From Thermococcus sp. MV5 (GTDB lineage: Archaea > Methanobacteriota_B > Thermococci > Thermococcales > Thermococcaceae), in NCBI RefSeq assembly GCF_012027425.1, contig NZ_SNUE01000005.1:186001-250000 (forward strand): a stretch of 64,000 nt of DNA, read 5' to 3'. A program made the position numbers and the translations under genes. Numbering within the stretch: position 1 is the first letter of the stretch; the number at the start of each line of letters is the position of its first letter. Positions 36,382 to 45,441 of the stretch are shown one piece after another. A model generated the notes under the pieces. The model was not told the DNA's origin, did no database searches, and saw only the letters and a list, made by a program, of their open reading frames with translations.

Positions 36382-36555
36382 TTATTTGCTAGTTTGAATA
36401 AAAAGTACACTGAGAATGATGATCATCCCTCCAATGACAACCCACGGGGTTATGTCCCAATTAGGGCTCTTTAAAATAGATAACCCTGCAAATAACCATA
36501 TGAGTCCCCCCACGATGCTCATTACCGACGTCCTAATTTTTTGATTAGAGTTCAT
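36382..36555 (-). CDS. 57-residue two-helix membrane protein, candidate immunity protein
   Basis: Short basic N-terminus (MNSNQKIRTS), then two transmembrane helices (about 11-30 and 36-52) joined by a short polar turn (KSPNWDIT). ATG 36555 follows an excellent GGAGGTGGATTA site; the longer 36582 reading does not. Immunity proteins of circular bacteriocins are of this kind: 50-60 residues, two helices, basic. The gene sits between the peptide gene (48 bases) and the DUF95 gene (28 bases). The assignment rests on size, topology and context only. Confidence 0.7.
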   Translation of the reverse strand: MNSNQKIRTSVMSIVGGLIWLFAGLSILKSPNWDITPWVVIGGMIIILSVLFIQTSK

Positions 36556-36603
36556 TAATCCACCTCCTTTAAATAAAATCAAAAAACAAGTGATATCTTG
36601 ATC

Positions 36604-36858
36604 TTATGCAATTATGCCTACAGCTATCAATATATATCCTAATGTTTTCCCTGAAATTATCCCTGCCTCTTTTGCCCCAGTGGCTGCGGTACTCACCCCT
36701 GTAAGAATTGTAGCACCTGTAGTTATTGCTTTTGTTCCAATCCAACCAAGTCCATATGCTGCACCTAAGACTACTTGGGAGGGCATAATTACTGCTCCAC
36801 CAACTATCATTCCAAGAGTTACTAACACCAACCCTATCACCAGTGCCTTCCTCCACAC
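36604..36858 (-). CDS. candidate circular bacteriocin precursor peptide
   Basis: An 84-residue hydrophobic peptide. Residues about 1-28 look like a leader (MWRKALVIGLVLVTLGMIVGG...). The rest (about 55 residues) is Gly/Ala/Thr/Ile rich with only two Lys-type basic patches (GTKAITTGA, ATGAKEAG, SGKTLG) and no Cys, and it ends in hydrophobic YILIAVGIIA. This composition and length match cores of circular bacteriocins (58-70 residues, helical, head-to-tail joined). GTG 36858 has GGAGGTG six bases upstream; ATG 36873 (five residues longer) and GTG 36882 are alternatives. The leader cleavage site cannot be fixed from sequence. Confidence 0.68.
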   Translation of the reverse strand: MWRKALVIGLVLVTLGMIVGGAVIMPSQVVLGAAYGLGWIGTKAITTGATILTGVSTAATGAKEAGIISGKTLGYILIAVGIIA

Positions 36859-36903
36859 ATGGAGCACCTCCATGTTTTTCACTTACCCTTTGTTGCTCAT
36901 ATA

Positions 36904-36914
36904 CTATTTAAAAT
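36904..36914 (-). promoter_or_regulatory. TATA element of the peptide operon
   Basis: On the minus strand ATTTTAAATAG predicts transcription starting near 36880, giving a leader of roughly 20 bases that contains the GGAGGTG site for GTG 36858. This promoter is back-to-back with that of the exporter operon beginning at 37008. Confidence 0.6.
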
Positions 36915-37007
36915 TTTTGTTATATTTTATCATATTGAGTCATAATATACAACTATAAAGAGTAATATTTTTAAGCAAACGGATCACCCTCTAGTGAGGT
37001 GATGAGT

Positions 37008-37979
37008 ATGAAAGCCATCAATATAGCAATGAAGGATTTCGAAATAAGTATCAGAACAAAGAGGTTTCAAATAATAGGGTTGCTTTTTGTGATAGTGTCT
37101 TTAGGGATGATCTATAGCTCTAAGAGGCTTGGTATAAGTGTGAATTTATATAAAACACCTTTTCAAATGCTTTTCTTATCAAGCTTCTCAAATGCTTTCA
37201 ACTACTTAATATCATTATCAGGAATTCTTATTGGGGCAACAGCAATAAACGCAGAATTAGAAAGGGGCACTCTAAAGTTGATAGTCTCAAAGCCTGTGTA
37301 TAGGGATAGAGTGATCTTGGGTAAACTTTTGGGAGGGTTGTTAACTCTTAGCGTAATTCTATCATTGTTTTATGCTTTAACAGTGGCCTTTGCACTGCTC
37401 TTAGGAGTCCCAATAACTGTAAGTGACCTAGTGAGATTTTTAGTAACATTGCCCTTTAGCCTACTCTATGGATTAGTTTTTCTAAGCCTTGGATTACTTA
37501 TTTCATCATTTATTAGGAAGTCCAAAAACGCTATTATCCTTGCAATATTTACATTCCTCTTTTTCGGCTTTTTGCTTTCAATAATCGGTGGAGTAATAGG
37601 GTTTGTAGTGGCTGGTCTGCCTCCTCTTCCTAATATTCCAGAAAATGCTACAAATCTAAGTGAAGAGCAACTACAAGAATTGTTCCTCAAAGACCCAGCA
37701 TATCAAGTATGGCTGACTAAAATGACAACAACAGCTGAAAAAATCCTTTATGTCTCCCCTAACTATCACTATCAGGAAGTTATCAGAATACTCTTCGGGG
37801 GGAAGTCCCAAATTAGTGAAGTAGTTTCTGCTTTAGCTTATGAGGAGAGTGTTGTAGAGGATAGATCCATTAGTGAAAGTTTGAGTTTGGTCTGGCAAAA
37901 CATCTTGGTGTTGATAGTAATGTTTCTCTTGCCTTTTACGCCAGCTTATGCAAAATTCATGAAAGCTGATTTGGGGTGA
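37008..37979 (+). CDS. ABC-2 type permease 1
   Basis: A 323-residue membrane protein with an N-terminal cytoplasmic segment (AINIAMKDFEISIRTKRFQ) then six or more helices. The layout of ABC-2/NosY permeases is clear: RGTLKLIVSKPVYRDRVILGKLLG is the coupling-helix region after helix 2. A soluble extracellular insert of about 80 residues lies before the last helix. ATG 37008 has GGTGA five bases before it. It is the first gene of a four-gene plus-strand operon, divergent from the bacteriocin-like peptide. It is paralogous to the permease at 41077-42060. Confidence 0.88.
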   Translation: MKAINIAMKDFEISIRTKRFQIIGLLFVIVSLGMIYSSKRLGISVNLYKTPFQMLFLSSFSNAFNYLISLSGILIGATAINAELERGTLKLIVSKPVYRDRVILGKLLGGLLTLSVILSLFYALTVAFALLLGVPITVSDLVRFLVTLPFSLLYGLVFLSLGLLISSFIRKSKNAIILAIFTFLFFGFLLSIIGGVIGFVVAGLPPLPNIPENATNLSEEQLQELFLKDPAYQVWLTKMTTTAEKILYVSPNYHYQEVIRILFGGKSQISEVVSALAYEESVVEDRSISESLSLVWQNILVLIVMFLLPFTPAYAKFMKADLG

Positions 37980-37984
37980 TTTTT

Positions 37985-38902
37985 ATGTATGCTATTGAAA
38001 TTGAGGGTCTGATCAAGAAGTATAAAGAATTGGTAGCGGTTGATAATTTGACATTGAACATTGAAAAAGGGAGCATTTTTGGATTTTTGGGTCCTAACGG
38101 TGCAGGAAAGACTACTACAATATTGAGCATGTTGGGGTTGATAATCCCAGACAGTGGGAGCATAAGGATACTTGGAAGTGACATTTTTAAGGAACCAATT
38201 AAAGTCAAAGAAAAAGTTGGTTATCTTCCTGAGAACGCAACAGTCTATGGTGAACTTACCGCATGGCGCAATCTAGAGTTTTTTGCCAATTTCTACAACA
38301 TGAGCAGAGTCGAGAAGGAAAAACGTATAGAAGAGCTGCTCAAGTTAGTTGGTCTTTGGAATGTTCGTTACAGAAAGGCAAAAACGTTCTCAAAGGGCAT
38401 GAAACAGCGTTTGCTTTTGGCTCAGGCCCTAATAAATGACCCCGAAGTTTTAATACTCGATGAGCCAACGAGTGGCCTTGATCCCGAAGGGGCTCATCTC
38501 GTCAAAAGTATAGTGAAAGAGGAAGCGAAAAAGGGAAAGACTGTATTCTTCTCCTCTCACATACTTAGCGAAGTTGAAGAGCTAAGTAATAATGTTGGAA
38601 TCCTCGTAAGCGGGAAGCTTAGAGCAATGGGGACACTGGATGAAATAAAGAAACAGTTCATGGAACTCGAGGGCTATGAGATAAAAATAGAAGCCAAACA
38701 GGAGTTGCCTGAACTTGATCTTGACAGCATAGTGAGGATGGAAAAGATAAACGACAAGAAAGTGATAGTATTTGCCAGAGATGATATTAGAGATCAGATC
38801 TCGGATTATCTATCGAAGAGAGGGATAACCCTGATAAATCTTGAGATTGAGGAGCCAAGCTTGGAGGATGTTTTTCTCAAAACGATTTACAAGAAGGAGT
38901 GA
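37985..38902 (+). CDS. ABC transporter ATP-binding protein
   Basis: The 305-residue ATPase of the exporter. Walker A GPNGAGKTTT, the signature FSKGMKQRLLLAQ, Walker B VLILDEPTSGLDPEG and the switch His (FFSSHILSE) are complete. The 75-residue C-terminal domain is of the CcmA/NatA type that pairs with ABC-2 permeases. ATG 37985 has GGGGTGAT upstream; the frame is open back to 37976. It lies between permease 1 and the surface protein and energises export, plausibly of the peptide encoded divergently. Confidence 0.95.
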   Translation: MYAIEIEGLIKKYKELVAVDNLTLNIEKGSIFGFLGPNGAGKTTTILSMLGLIIPDSGSIRILGSDIFKEPIKVKEKVGYLPENATVYGELTAWRNLEFFANFYNMSRVEKEKRIEELLKLVGLWNVRYRKAKTFSKGMKQRLLLAQALINDPEVLILDEPTSGLDPEGAHLVKSIVKEEAKKGKTVFFSSHILSEVEELSNNVGILVSGKLRAMGTLDEIKKQFMELEGYEIKIEAKQELPELDLDSIVRMEKINDKKVIVFARDDIRDQISDYLSKRGITLINLEIEEPSLEDVFLKTIYKKE

Positions 38903-38907
38903 TGAAA

Positions 38908-41070
38908 ATGAAAAAGCTTACTTTTGTTTTGATATTATTTCTCTTGACCTTTATTCTTCCAGCAGCAGCTTCCTTGCCATGGATAACGGTGTTTGAGGGG
39001 AGACTACAAATTGGGGAAAGTTTAATTGTGGGAGATTATCAGATTAAGATAACTCAAGAGAAGTACACTCTAAAACCTTATGCAATAATTTATAGGAAGG
39101 GTAAGATTAGGAGTGTAGTAGAGCTTAATCGAACTTTTGAAATCGATAACATAAGGATAATGAGAGGTAGTTTTGATGAAAGGGGTATTTTTATAGTTCT
39201 TCAGTACAGGCCAAGCTTTCTTAAGGAAATAGGACCTCAAGAAGGCAATATTTTTAATATCGATGGGTACTCGATTTTGATAATTAACTCTACTGAAGAC
39301 GTACTTTCTCTAAAAATAAATGGAGCAGAAGTTACCATAAAGAAAAATTCTTCGAGAGTGTTTGATAAACTTGTCCTTGTATACAATAATGGAGTTCTAG
39401 ATATTTACTCTGCTAACATTCAAGTAAGGCATGAAAAAAGAGATAACTATGAGATTTATTATCCATTCAGGAGTTTGAAGGTAGACGCAGGAAGTAGAGT
39501 TGAGCTTTCTATTAACATTGTCAATGAGAATACTGACACTTCAGAGCTTAGTTTAAGGATACTCTCAAAGCCAGCAGACTGGGAAGTTGATTTCTTTGAT
39601 GAGACTAGCAATTACAGGATCAATGACCTTATTCTTAATCCTGGAGGCTCTATCACGGTTAATCTCCTAATAAATATCCCAGAGACAGCAAAAGGGACCC
39701 ATAGTATTATTTTTGCTGTAGGAGATAAAGTAGGGAGGATAGATTTAAATGTAACTGAAGAGCCGAATGGGAGAATAGGCCTTAAGGTGCCGCTTTTATC
39801 AATAGAGGCTGAGGCTGGCGAGAAAATAATCTTTCCAATACAGTTTACACCATATGTTAATGAAAAGGTAATTGAGCTTCAAATAAAAGAGGTGCCCCCG
39901 GAATGGAATGCGTACTTCTCCCTAAATGGTCAAAGGATTAGATCATTTCTCTTGGATAGGAGTGAGGTTGTTAATCTTGTTGTGGAGAGTCCAAGAAATG
40001 CCGAATTGGGTGAGCATAAAATAAAGTTTTCCGTTAATGAAATGGAGAAAAGTGTGAGCGTCTTCATCTACAAAACACATAAGGAAGAACCTGCAAAGTT
40101 GATTTTGAGCATAAATGACGAAGAAGGAAGGCCTGTACCAAAAGCCAAAGTACAAATTGGAAATAAGACTTACATCGCAGATATAAATGGGGTTTTAGAG
40201 GTGCAACTTCCAAAGGGAGATTATACAATAATCGTAAGCAAAGAGGGTTATGAAACCAAAGAGGAAAGGATAATGCTTGGAGATGGAGAGGAAAAAGATG
40301 AGAGAATTACCCTGAAGAGGCTTCTATACTACTTCGCTGTAGATATGGAGAGCAATCATTTAACAACAGGCTTTGACTTTCAACCTGTTTATGAGATTAG
40401 AATTGAGAATCTAGGTAAGGAGAATGATGAGTATACTTTAAGCATTGATGGACTTCCCTCTGGTTGGGCTGTGGGCTTTCTCAGGGATGTACAGAGCAAT
40501 TTTGAAATTAAAAGTATAGAAGTTGATAGTGAGGAAGCTAAGAGTGTCTATTTAAGAATAATCCCTTCGTTTAATGCACAGCCAGGGGTTTACAATGTTA
40601 CATTGAAGATAAGAAGCACCTCTGGAAACGAAATAGAGAAGAAAATTGAGGTGGAAGTTATAGGAAGATATGAACTTCATGTTGAAGCTGCAAACTACCT
40701 CGTATCCCTAAAACCTGACGAAGAGAAGACTATTCCCATAACCCTCAGAAACTTCGGAAACACCGTGACTAACGTTAACATTGAGGTGAATGCTCCACAA
40801 GGGTGGGAGGTTAAAGTAGAACCTCAAAAGTTGGCTAAGATAGAGGGAAAAGGTGTTGAGACAATAACCATTCGTATAAAACCATCAAAAGCAACACCTG
40901 CTGGGGAATATCGGATAAATATAGATGTAAAATCTGACCAAACAGAATCACGAATCCAGCTTACTGCTAGAGTGAGGCAAAGCTCAAGTTTGGCTTACCT
41001 TGGAGTGATAATCTTAGTGGTGGCATTTGCAACAGTTATACTAATGATGCGCCGTGTAGGAAGGAGGTAA
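38908..41070 (+). CDS. large surface-anchored protein with NEW3/Ig-like repeats
   Basis: A 720-residue exported protein. It has a signal peptide (1-20), then alternating beta-sandwich domains of the NPCBM-associated NEW3 (COG1470) type, seen as repeated NPGGSITVNLLINIPETAKGTHSI-like and PPEWN/PSGWAV/PQGWEV phrases. A carboxypeptidase-regulatory-like domain lies around 405-460 (VPKAKVQIGNKTY ... LPKGDYTIIVSKEGYE). A single C-terminal helix (LGVIILVVAFATVILMM) with RRVGRR anchors it. It overlaps no gene but sits between ATPase and permease 2. It may hold the exporter partner outside the cell; its role is unproven. Confidence 0.85.
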   Translation: MKKLTFVLILFLLTFILPAAASLPWITVFEGRLQIGESLIVGDYQIKITQEKYTLKPYAIIYRKGKIRSVVELNRTFEIDNIRIMRGSFDERGIFIVLQYRPSFLKEIGPQEGNIFNIDGYSILIINSTEDVLSLKINGAEVTIKKNSSRVFDKLVLVYNNGVLDIYSANIQVRHEKRDNYEIYYPFRSLKVDAGSRVELSINIVNENTDTSELSLRILSKPADWEVDFFDETSNYRINDLILNPGGSITVNLLINIPETAKGTHSIIFAVGDKVGRIDLNVTEEPNGRIGLKVPLLSIEAEAGEKIIFPIQFTPYVNEKVIELQIKEVPPEWNAYFSLNGQRIRSFLLDRSEVVNLVVESPRNAELGEHKIKFSVNEMEKSVSVFIYKTHKEEPAKLILSINDEEGRPVPKAKVQIGNKTYIADINGVLEVQLPKGDYTIIVSKEGYETKEERIMLGDGEEKDERITLKRLLYYFAVDMESNHLTTGFDFQPVYEIRIENLGKENDEYTLSIDGLPSGWAVGFLRDVQSNFEIKSIEVDSEEAKSVYLRIIPSFNAQPGVYNVTLKIRSTSGNEIEKKIEVEVIGRYELHVEAANYLVSLKPDEEKTIPITLRNFGNTVTNVNIEVNAPQGWEVKVEPQKLAKIEGKGVETITIRIKPSKATPAGEYRINIDVKSDQTESRIQLTARVRQSSSLAYLGVIILVVAFATVILMMRRVGRR

Positions 41071-41076
41071 CGATAA

Positions 41077-42060
41077 ATGAAGGAATTCAACATAGCATTC
41101 AAGGAGTTCTCCTCATCTATAAGGAGTAAGAGATTCATAAGCTTGCTCGCTTTCTATCTCTTCATAATGCTCTTCTTCAATTATGCTATTAAAGATGAAC
41201 TCGTAAATAGAGCGGGGCAGATAGGCGTAAGTTACACTTCCTTTCCTTTATCTGGGGTAGAGGGCATCATAATGGCGACCCCCTTATCAATTTCCATAAC
41301 TGGGAATTTAATGATACTCCTCATTTTCGGGGCGATAATAGGAATAGTCCTTGGAGCTGACACAATAAACAAGGAAATTGAAGAGGGGACGGTTAAAGTG
41401 TTAATGAGCCATCCAATTTACAGGGATCAAGTTATAAATGGAAAATTCATTGGAAACAGCATGGCATTGTTCTCAATAGTCATGATAGGGCATGTCTTTT
41501 CAATAGCTTACCTCCTGTTACTTGGAATACCTCTCGATATCACCTCAATTCTAAGGGCTCTAATAGCGGCTATTTTCACTCTAATGTACATGATGACATT
41601 TCTAAGCATCGGTATTATGTTATCAACGCTCTTGAAAAAGCCTGAAACTGCAATGCTATTGGCAATAGCCCTTGCAATATTTCTGACTTTAATATATCCC
41701 TTCATAGTTGATATTGCACTCGATAAAATTGTGGGAGAAGAGCCTTATTGTCCTTCCCCAATTTATATGGTGGAAAAAGAACGGCATATTCATGAAAATC
41801 CTCTCAATCTATGCCCCGCAATAGCGGAATGGATGGACAAGAGGAAGTTGTGGAAAAATAGATTGTTTCTTTTGAATCCAACCCATCACTATGGACAGCT
41901 TATAATAAGTGCCTTTGCTGGGGATGAAGCTACTCAAGACTATCTTCCGTTGGGAGAATCCCTTTCAATAGGCTTCAACAATTTTGCAATGCTTTTAGTG
42001 GAGCATCTTTTGCCTTTTACAGTTGCGTATGTGCGATTTATGACCAGTGATCTCAGGTGA
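41077..42060 (+). CDS. ABC-2 type permease 2
   Basis: A 327-residue permease resembling the one at 37008 (same EFNIAFKEFSSSIRSKRF opening, EEGTVKVLMSHPIYRDQVINGKFIG coupling segment and a closing LLPFTVAYVRFMTSDL, against LLPFTPAYAKFMKADL in permease 1). The two probably form a heterodimer with the shared ATPase. ATG 41077 follows GGAGGTAACGATAA. An extracellular insert contains two cysteines (EEPYCPSP, LNLCPAI). It ends the exporter operon and is convergent with rtcB. Confidence 0.88.
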   Translation: MKEFNIAFKEFSSSIRSKRFISLLAFYLFIMLFFNYAIKDELVNRAGQIGVSYTSFPLSGVEGIIMATPLSISITGNLMILLIFGAIIGIVLGADTINKEIEEGTVKVLMSHPIYRDQVINGKFIGNSMALFSIVMIGHVFSIAYLLLLGIPLDITSILRALIAAIFTLMYMMTFLSIGIMLSTLLKKPETAMLLAIALAIFLTLIYPFIVDIALDKIVGEEPYCPSPIYMVEKERHIHENPLNLCPAIAEWMDKRKLWKNRLFLLNPTHHYGQLIISAFAGDEATQDYLPLGESLSIGFNNFAMLLVEHLLPFTVAYVRFMTSDLR

Positions 42061-42093
42061 CTTTTTAATTTTTAAAATTGAAAATGGAAGGGT

Positions 42094-44988
42094 TCAGCCT
42101 TTGGCAACTCCAATGGGTCTCATCCTTGCAACAAGATTGGCTATTCCTGCTTCGTGTACAACTCTAACGACGTTATCAACATTCTTGTAAGCTCCTGGTG
42201 CCTCCTCGGCTACAACCCTCATGCTGGCTGCCCTAATGTATATTCCCTTCTGCATGAGCTCATTTTTGAGTCTATCTCCTCTAAACTGTCTCGTTGCAGC
42301 ATGTCTGCTCAAAACTCTCCCCGCACCGTGGCATGTACTTCCAAATGTTTCTCTCATTGCGCCCTCAGCACCTGCCAATACATAGCTTGCTGTACCCATG
42401 GAGCCGGGAATTAATACTGGTTGTCCAACATCACGATATGTTTTGGGAATTGCTTCATGTCCAGCGGGGAATGCTCTTGTGGCACCCTTTCTGTGGACTA
42501 CGACTCTAATCTTCCTTCCATTAACTTCGTGCTCTTCCACCTTCGCTATATTGTGGGCTACATCGTAGACTATGTGCATTCCCAAATCTTCTGCCTTTTG
42601 TTTAAAGACCTCTTCAAAGCTCTCTCTTACCCAGTGAGTAATCATTTGTCTATTTGCCCAAGCAAAGTTTGCTGCTGCCTTCATAGCACTAAAGTACCTT
42701 TGTCCTTCTTCGGTTTGGAATGGAACACTAACAAGTTCTCTATCGGGCCATGGGACGTTATACTTTCTGTTTGCTTTTTCCATAATTCTCAGGTAGTCGC
42801 TGGCCACCTGATGCCCAAGACCTCTTGATCCTGTATGTACCATTACTACGATTTGGCCCTCAAAAAGCCCATATGTTTTGGCGATTTTTTCATTAAAGAC
42901 CTTGTCGACAACTTGGATTTCTAAAAAGTGATTTCCACTTCCGAGTGATCCTAATTGGGGAGCTCCCCGTTGTTTTGCTTTTTGACTAACAGCGTTTGGA
43001 TTCGCTCCTTCCATTCTTCCTCCTTCTTCTAAGTGCTCTAGGTCATCTTTCCATCCATAACCATTATCTACAGCCCATTTTGCTCCGTCAGCTAGTACAT
43101 CATCCAATTGAGTCCAGTGAAGTCTGATCCTTCCCTTGCTTCCAAGCCCACTTGGGACGTTTTTGAATAGAGTATCAATGAGCTGTTTAATCTTTGGTCT
43201 CACTTCTTTCTCCCTTAAATTGGTTCTAATAAGTCTGACGCCGCAGTTGTGAACTACGACTCCATTTGCTATGAAGTTATGGGCCTCATGGTAGACACCG
43301 ATGTCGTAGAACTTTGTATAATTGGGCTTCACGTTCTCGACTTTTACAACCTTCTCCGCTACAAAACCACCTGTGTAGCCTCTCTCTTTCATGAACTCAT
43401 CGAAGGTTGGGAAGTCTTTTGGAACCCTTGGTTCTCTCTTTTGGTTGGTCTTATTGTAGATTGTCCTCTCTACAAAACGTTTGTTTACAAGGTCTTTAAC
43501 GGCTTCATGGGTAAATTTAACACTTCCAGTTTCTTTGTATATTCTTTTTATAGTCTCCATGACCATTTTACGTTCTTTTTTAATTCTTTCCTTGAGCTGG
43601 AGATAGGCATAGGCAATTAATCCCTTTGCTTTCTTTTCGAGATCATATTCATAGTTTATCTTTCCAAGGAATTTTCTGATATTTTCCTCTCCAACTATTG
43701 ACAATCTGTAGGCAACACTATCCTTAGACCTGATTTCATATAGCGTCGTTTTTATCCCAAATTCTGCAAGAAGTTTTGCAACGTCCCCAAGGAAGTCAAT
43801 GAGATTTTCTTCAAGTTCCTGAACTTTGGCTTGAGTAAAGTTTATTGGAAGTGGTGTGTTTCCTTTGAATCCTACTATACTACCATCCGCCGCAAAGAGT
43901 CCTGCCAAGAAATTCCTTTTTATCCAGAGAGGAGCTTCCATTATCCATTTAGGTATACGGTATGGTGTTTTAGCTTTCTTTCCTCTGGGCATTCCCAACT
44001 TTTCCATGAGACATGCAAAGCTTCTCGAAGTGACTCTCAGTTCTGTTGATATGCTCTTGCCCTGATAGGTGCCGTTTATAGTTTCAATGTGATAACCTCT
44101 CTCGCGAACATAAATATTGGAGTTTACACCAAGCTTTTCCAGATCCCTCTGGAGCTCTTTGAGTGTTTCTTCCTTTCCATAGAATGATAGAGTAATTCTT
44201 CCGCCCTGTTTCCCTAGGTGACCATCACCGAATGCGAAGCCTAAAATTCTGGCTATAGTGCCGACTTTTGGATCATTCCAGTAGAGAGGAATTAGTCCCC
44301 TTTCGCGAAGATATGAAATTACCTGTGGATCTTCTCCATCAAATGCTTCCTCTCCAAGGATAGTCCCTTTCTTTTCTTCGAACTCTACTCCCTCAAAGGG
44401 ATAAACAATGACAAAATCATTCTTCTTAATGTTTTTGAGATAAACATAGCCTTCGGGAGTAAGAACAGGGTGGTCTATGCTGCCTTCGATTATTCTCCCG
44501 CTCTCAGTGGTTATTCTCACTGCCATCTCGCCTTCCTCAATCTCTCTCTCTGCGATAAAGGATACTTGTGATGAGTCATTGTGACCTTCGTCAATATTGT
44601 AGACTTTAATCCCTTGGAGCTTAAACTTTGCGGGCATTTCTTCAATATTGAGCCAATAACCATGTTCAGTTAGAACTTTTGAGCCTGGAGCGAGGCAATT
44701 CACATCATATCCAACGCCTCCAGGGCTTATCACACCCTCTTTTACATCAAAAGCAGCTACACCGCCTATTGGAAAACCATATCCTTGGTGGCCATCGGGC
44801 ATTACGATGGAATATTTATAGATTCCGGGAAGCATGGCCACATTCGTGGCCTGTTCTAAAGTCTTGTCTTGACGCATTTTTTGAAGTAAAGTATCGTCAG
44901 CATAAACTCTTCCAGGAACTCTCATTCTTCTATCAAACTTGGGTATTTCCCACCTTATCTTATCCAATCTCTTCAGGGGTATCTCCAT
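42094..44988 (-). CDS. rtcB: RNA-splicing ligase RtcB containing an intein
   Basis: RtcB joins tRNA halves and other RNAs with 2',3'-cyclic phosphate and 5'-OH ends, using GTP and Mn2+. The precursor is 964 residues. Removing the 484-residue intein gives 480 residues, normal for Pyrococcus-type RtcB. The extein has the metal Cys ([14 protein letters not shown]), [17 protein letters not shown] with the metal His, and the GMP-accepting His in CHGAGR with the GTP-contact [12 protein letters not shown] 44988 is preceded by GAGGTGAGGAG; the GTG at 44997 is rejected. Archease, which activates RtcB, is encoded 1.4 kb upstream. Confidence 0.97.
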   Translation of the reverse strand: MEIPLKRLDKIRWEIPKFDRRMRVPGRVYADDTLLQKMRQDKTLEQATNVAMLPGIYKYSIVMPDGHQGYGFPIGGVAAFDVKEGVISPGGVGYDVNCLAPGSKVLTEHGYWLNIEEMPAKFKLQGIKVYNIDEGHNDSSQVSFIAEREIEEGEMAVRITTESGRIIEGSIDHPVLTPEGYVYLKNIKKNDFVIVYPFEGVEFEEKKGTILGEEAFDGEDPQVISYLRERGLIPLYWNDPKVGTIARILGFAFGDGHLGKQGGRITLSFYGKEETLKELQRDLEKLGVNSNIYVRERGYHIETINGTYQGKSISTELRVTSRSFACLMEKLGMPRGKKAKTPYRIPKWIMEAPLWIKRNFLAGLFAADGSIVGFKGNTPLPINFTQAKVQELEENLIDFLGDVAKLLAEFGIKTTLYEIRSKDSVAYRLSIVGEENIRKFLGKINYEYDLEKKAKGLIAYAYLQLKERIKKERKMVMETIKRIYKETGSVKFTHEAVKDLVNKRFVERTIYNKTNQKREPRVPKDFPTFDEFMKERGYTGGFVAEKVVKVENVKPNYTKFYDIGVYHEAHNFIANGVVVHNCGVRLIRTNLREKEVRPKIKQLIDTLFKNVPSGLGSKGRIRLHWTQLDDVLADGAKWAVDNGYGWKDDLEHLEEGGRMEGANPNAVSQKAKQRGAPQLGSLGSGNHFLEIQVVDKVFNEKIAKTYGLFEGQIVVMVHTGSRGLGHQVASDYLRIMEKANRKYNVPWPDRELVSVPFQTEEGQRYFSAMKAAANFAWANRQMITHWVRESFEEVFKQKAEDLGMHIVYDVAHNIAKVEEHEVNGRKIRVVVHRKGATRAFPAGHEAIPKTYRDVGQPVLIPGSMGTASYVLAGAEGAMRETFGSTCHGAGRVLSRHAATRQFRGDRLKNELMQKGIYIRAASMRVVAEEAPGAYKNVDNVVRVVHEAGIANLVARMRPIGVAKG
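43246..44697 (-). mobile_element. RtcB intein immediately before the metal-binding cysteine
   Basis: A 484-residue LAGLIDADG intein. It begins CLAPGSKVL and ends GVVVHN, before extein Cys. Block B is SIDHPV with the His present. Endonuclease motifs are GFAFGDGHL and [10 protein letters not shown], so homing may be active. The +1 residue is the catalytic Mn-binding Cys of RtcB, so the ligase cannot work before splicing. Pyrococcus horikoshii RtcB has an intein at the same kind of site. Confidence 0.95.
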
Positions 44989-45036
44989 TCTCCTCACCTC
45001 ACTATTAAATAACTCTCAAAACTTTAAAAGATTGTG

Positions 45037-45441
45037 CTATTCGAGATTAATTCTCCGCTCTTTGGGCACATAATTTTTTATAATCCCCTCTTTAGCTTTT
45101 CCACATCCGAGGTAGTACTGGCCCCATTTTAGTATTACCCATCCATTTATCTCTTCATTGGTTTTTAGATCTTTTCCAGCCAACCACAGCTTAGCTTTTT
45201 CTTCATCGACTTCAACTATGTTTTTTTGACCCTTTGAACCAACTAGGAATGCTCCCTCTATGGTTAGTCTTATTCCATCACTCTCAATTTTTCCGAAATA
45301 AATGCCTTTTTCAGTGTGTACCTTAGGATTAAATGGGCAAGGTTTGTAAGCATAAATTCTTCTATTCGGCTTAACTTCAAAAATTAGATCTGGTGCATAT
45401 CCATACTGTTCTGTGAGCATCTCTTTTACTTTTTTATTCAT
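45037..45441 (-). CDS. PUA-like RNA-binding protein next to an m5C methyltransferase
   Basis: A 134-residue protein resembling the PUA-like domain that some NOL1/NOP2/Sun methyltransferases carry at their C-terminus (features EKGIYFGKIESDGIRLTIEGA, GWVILKWGQYYLGCGKAKEGIIKNYVPKERRI). Here it is a separate gene. ATG 45441 overlaps the methyltransferase stop (ATGA); a GTG at 45507 lies inside that gene and is rejected. It probably helps the methyltransferase bind RNA, which is inference from the order. Confidence 0.8.
   Translation of the reverse strand: MNKKVKEMLTEQYGYAPDLIFEVKPNRRIYAYKPCPFNPKVHTEKGIYFGKIESDGIRLTIEGAFLVGSKGQKNIVEVDEEKAKLWLAGKDLKTNEEINGWVILKWGQYYLGCGKAKEGIIKNYVPKERRINLE

Noticed and set aside
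36569-36856. A 95-codon minus-strand frame rich in Ser, Trp and Arg overlapping the peptide gene
   Set aside because: It is an out-of-frame shadow of the hydrophobic peptide frame, with unnatural composition; the GGAGGTG site suits the GTG at 36858 in the hydrophobic frame.
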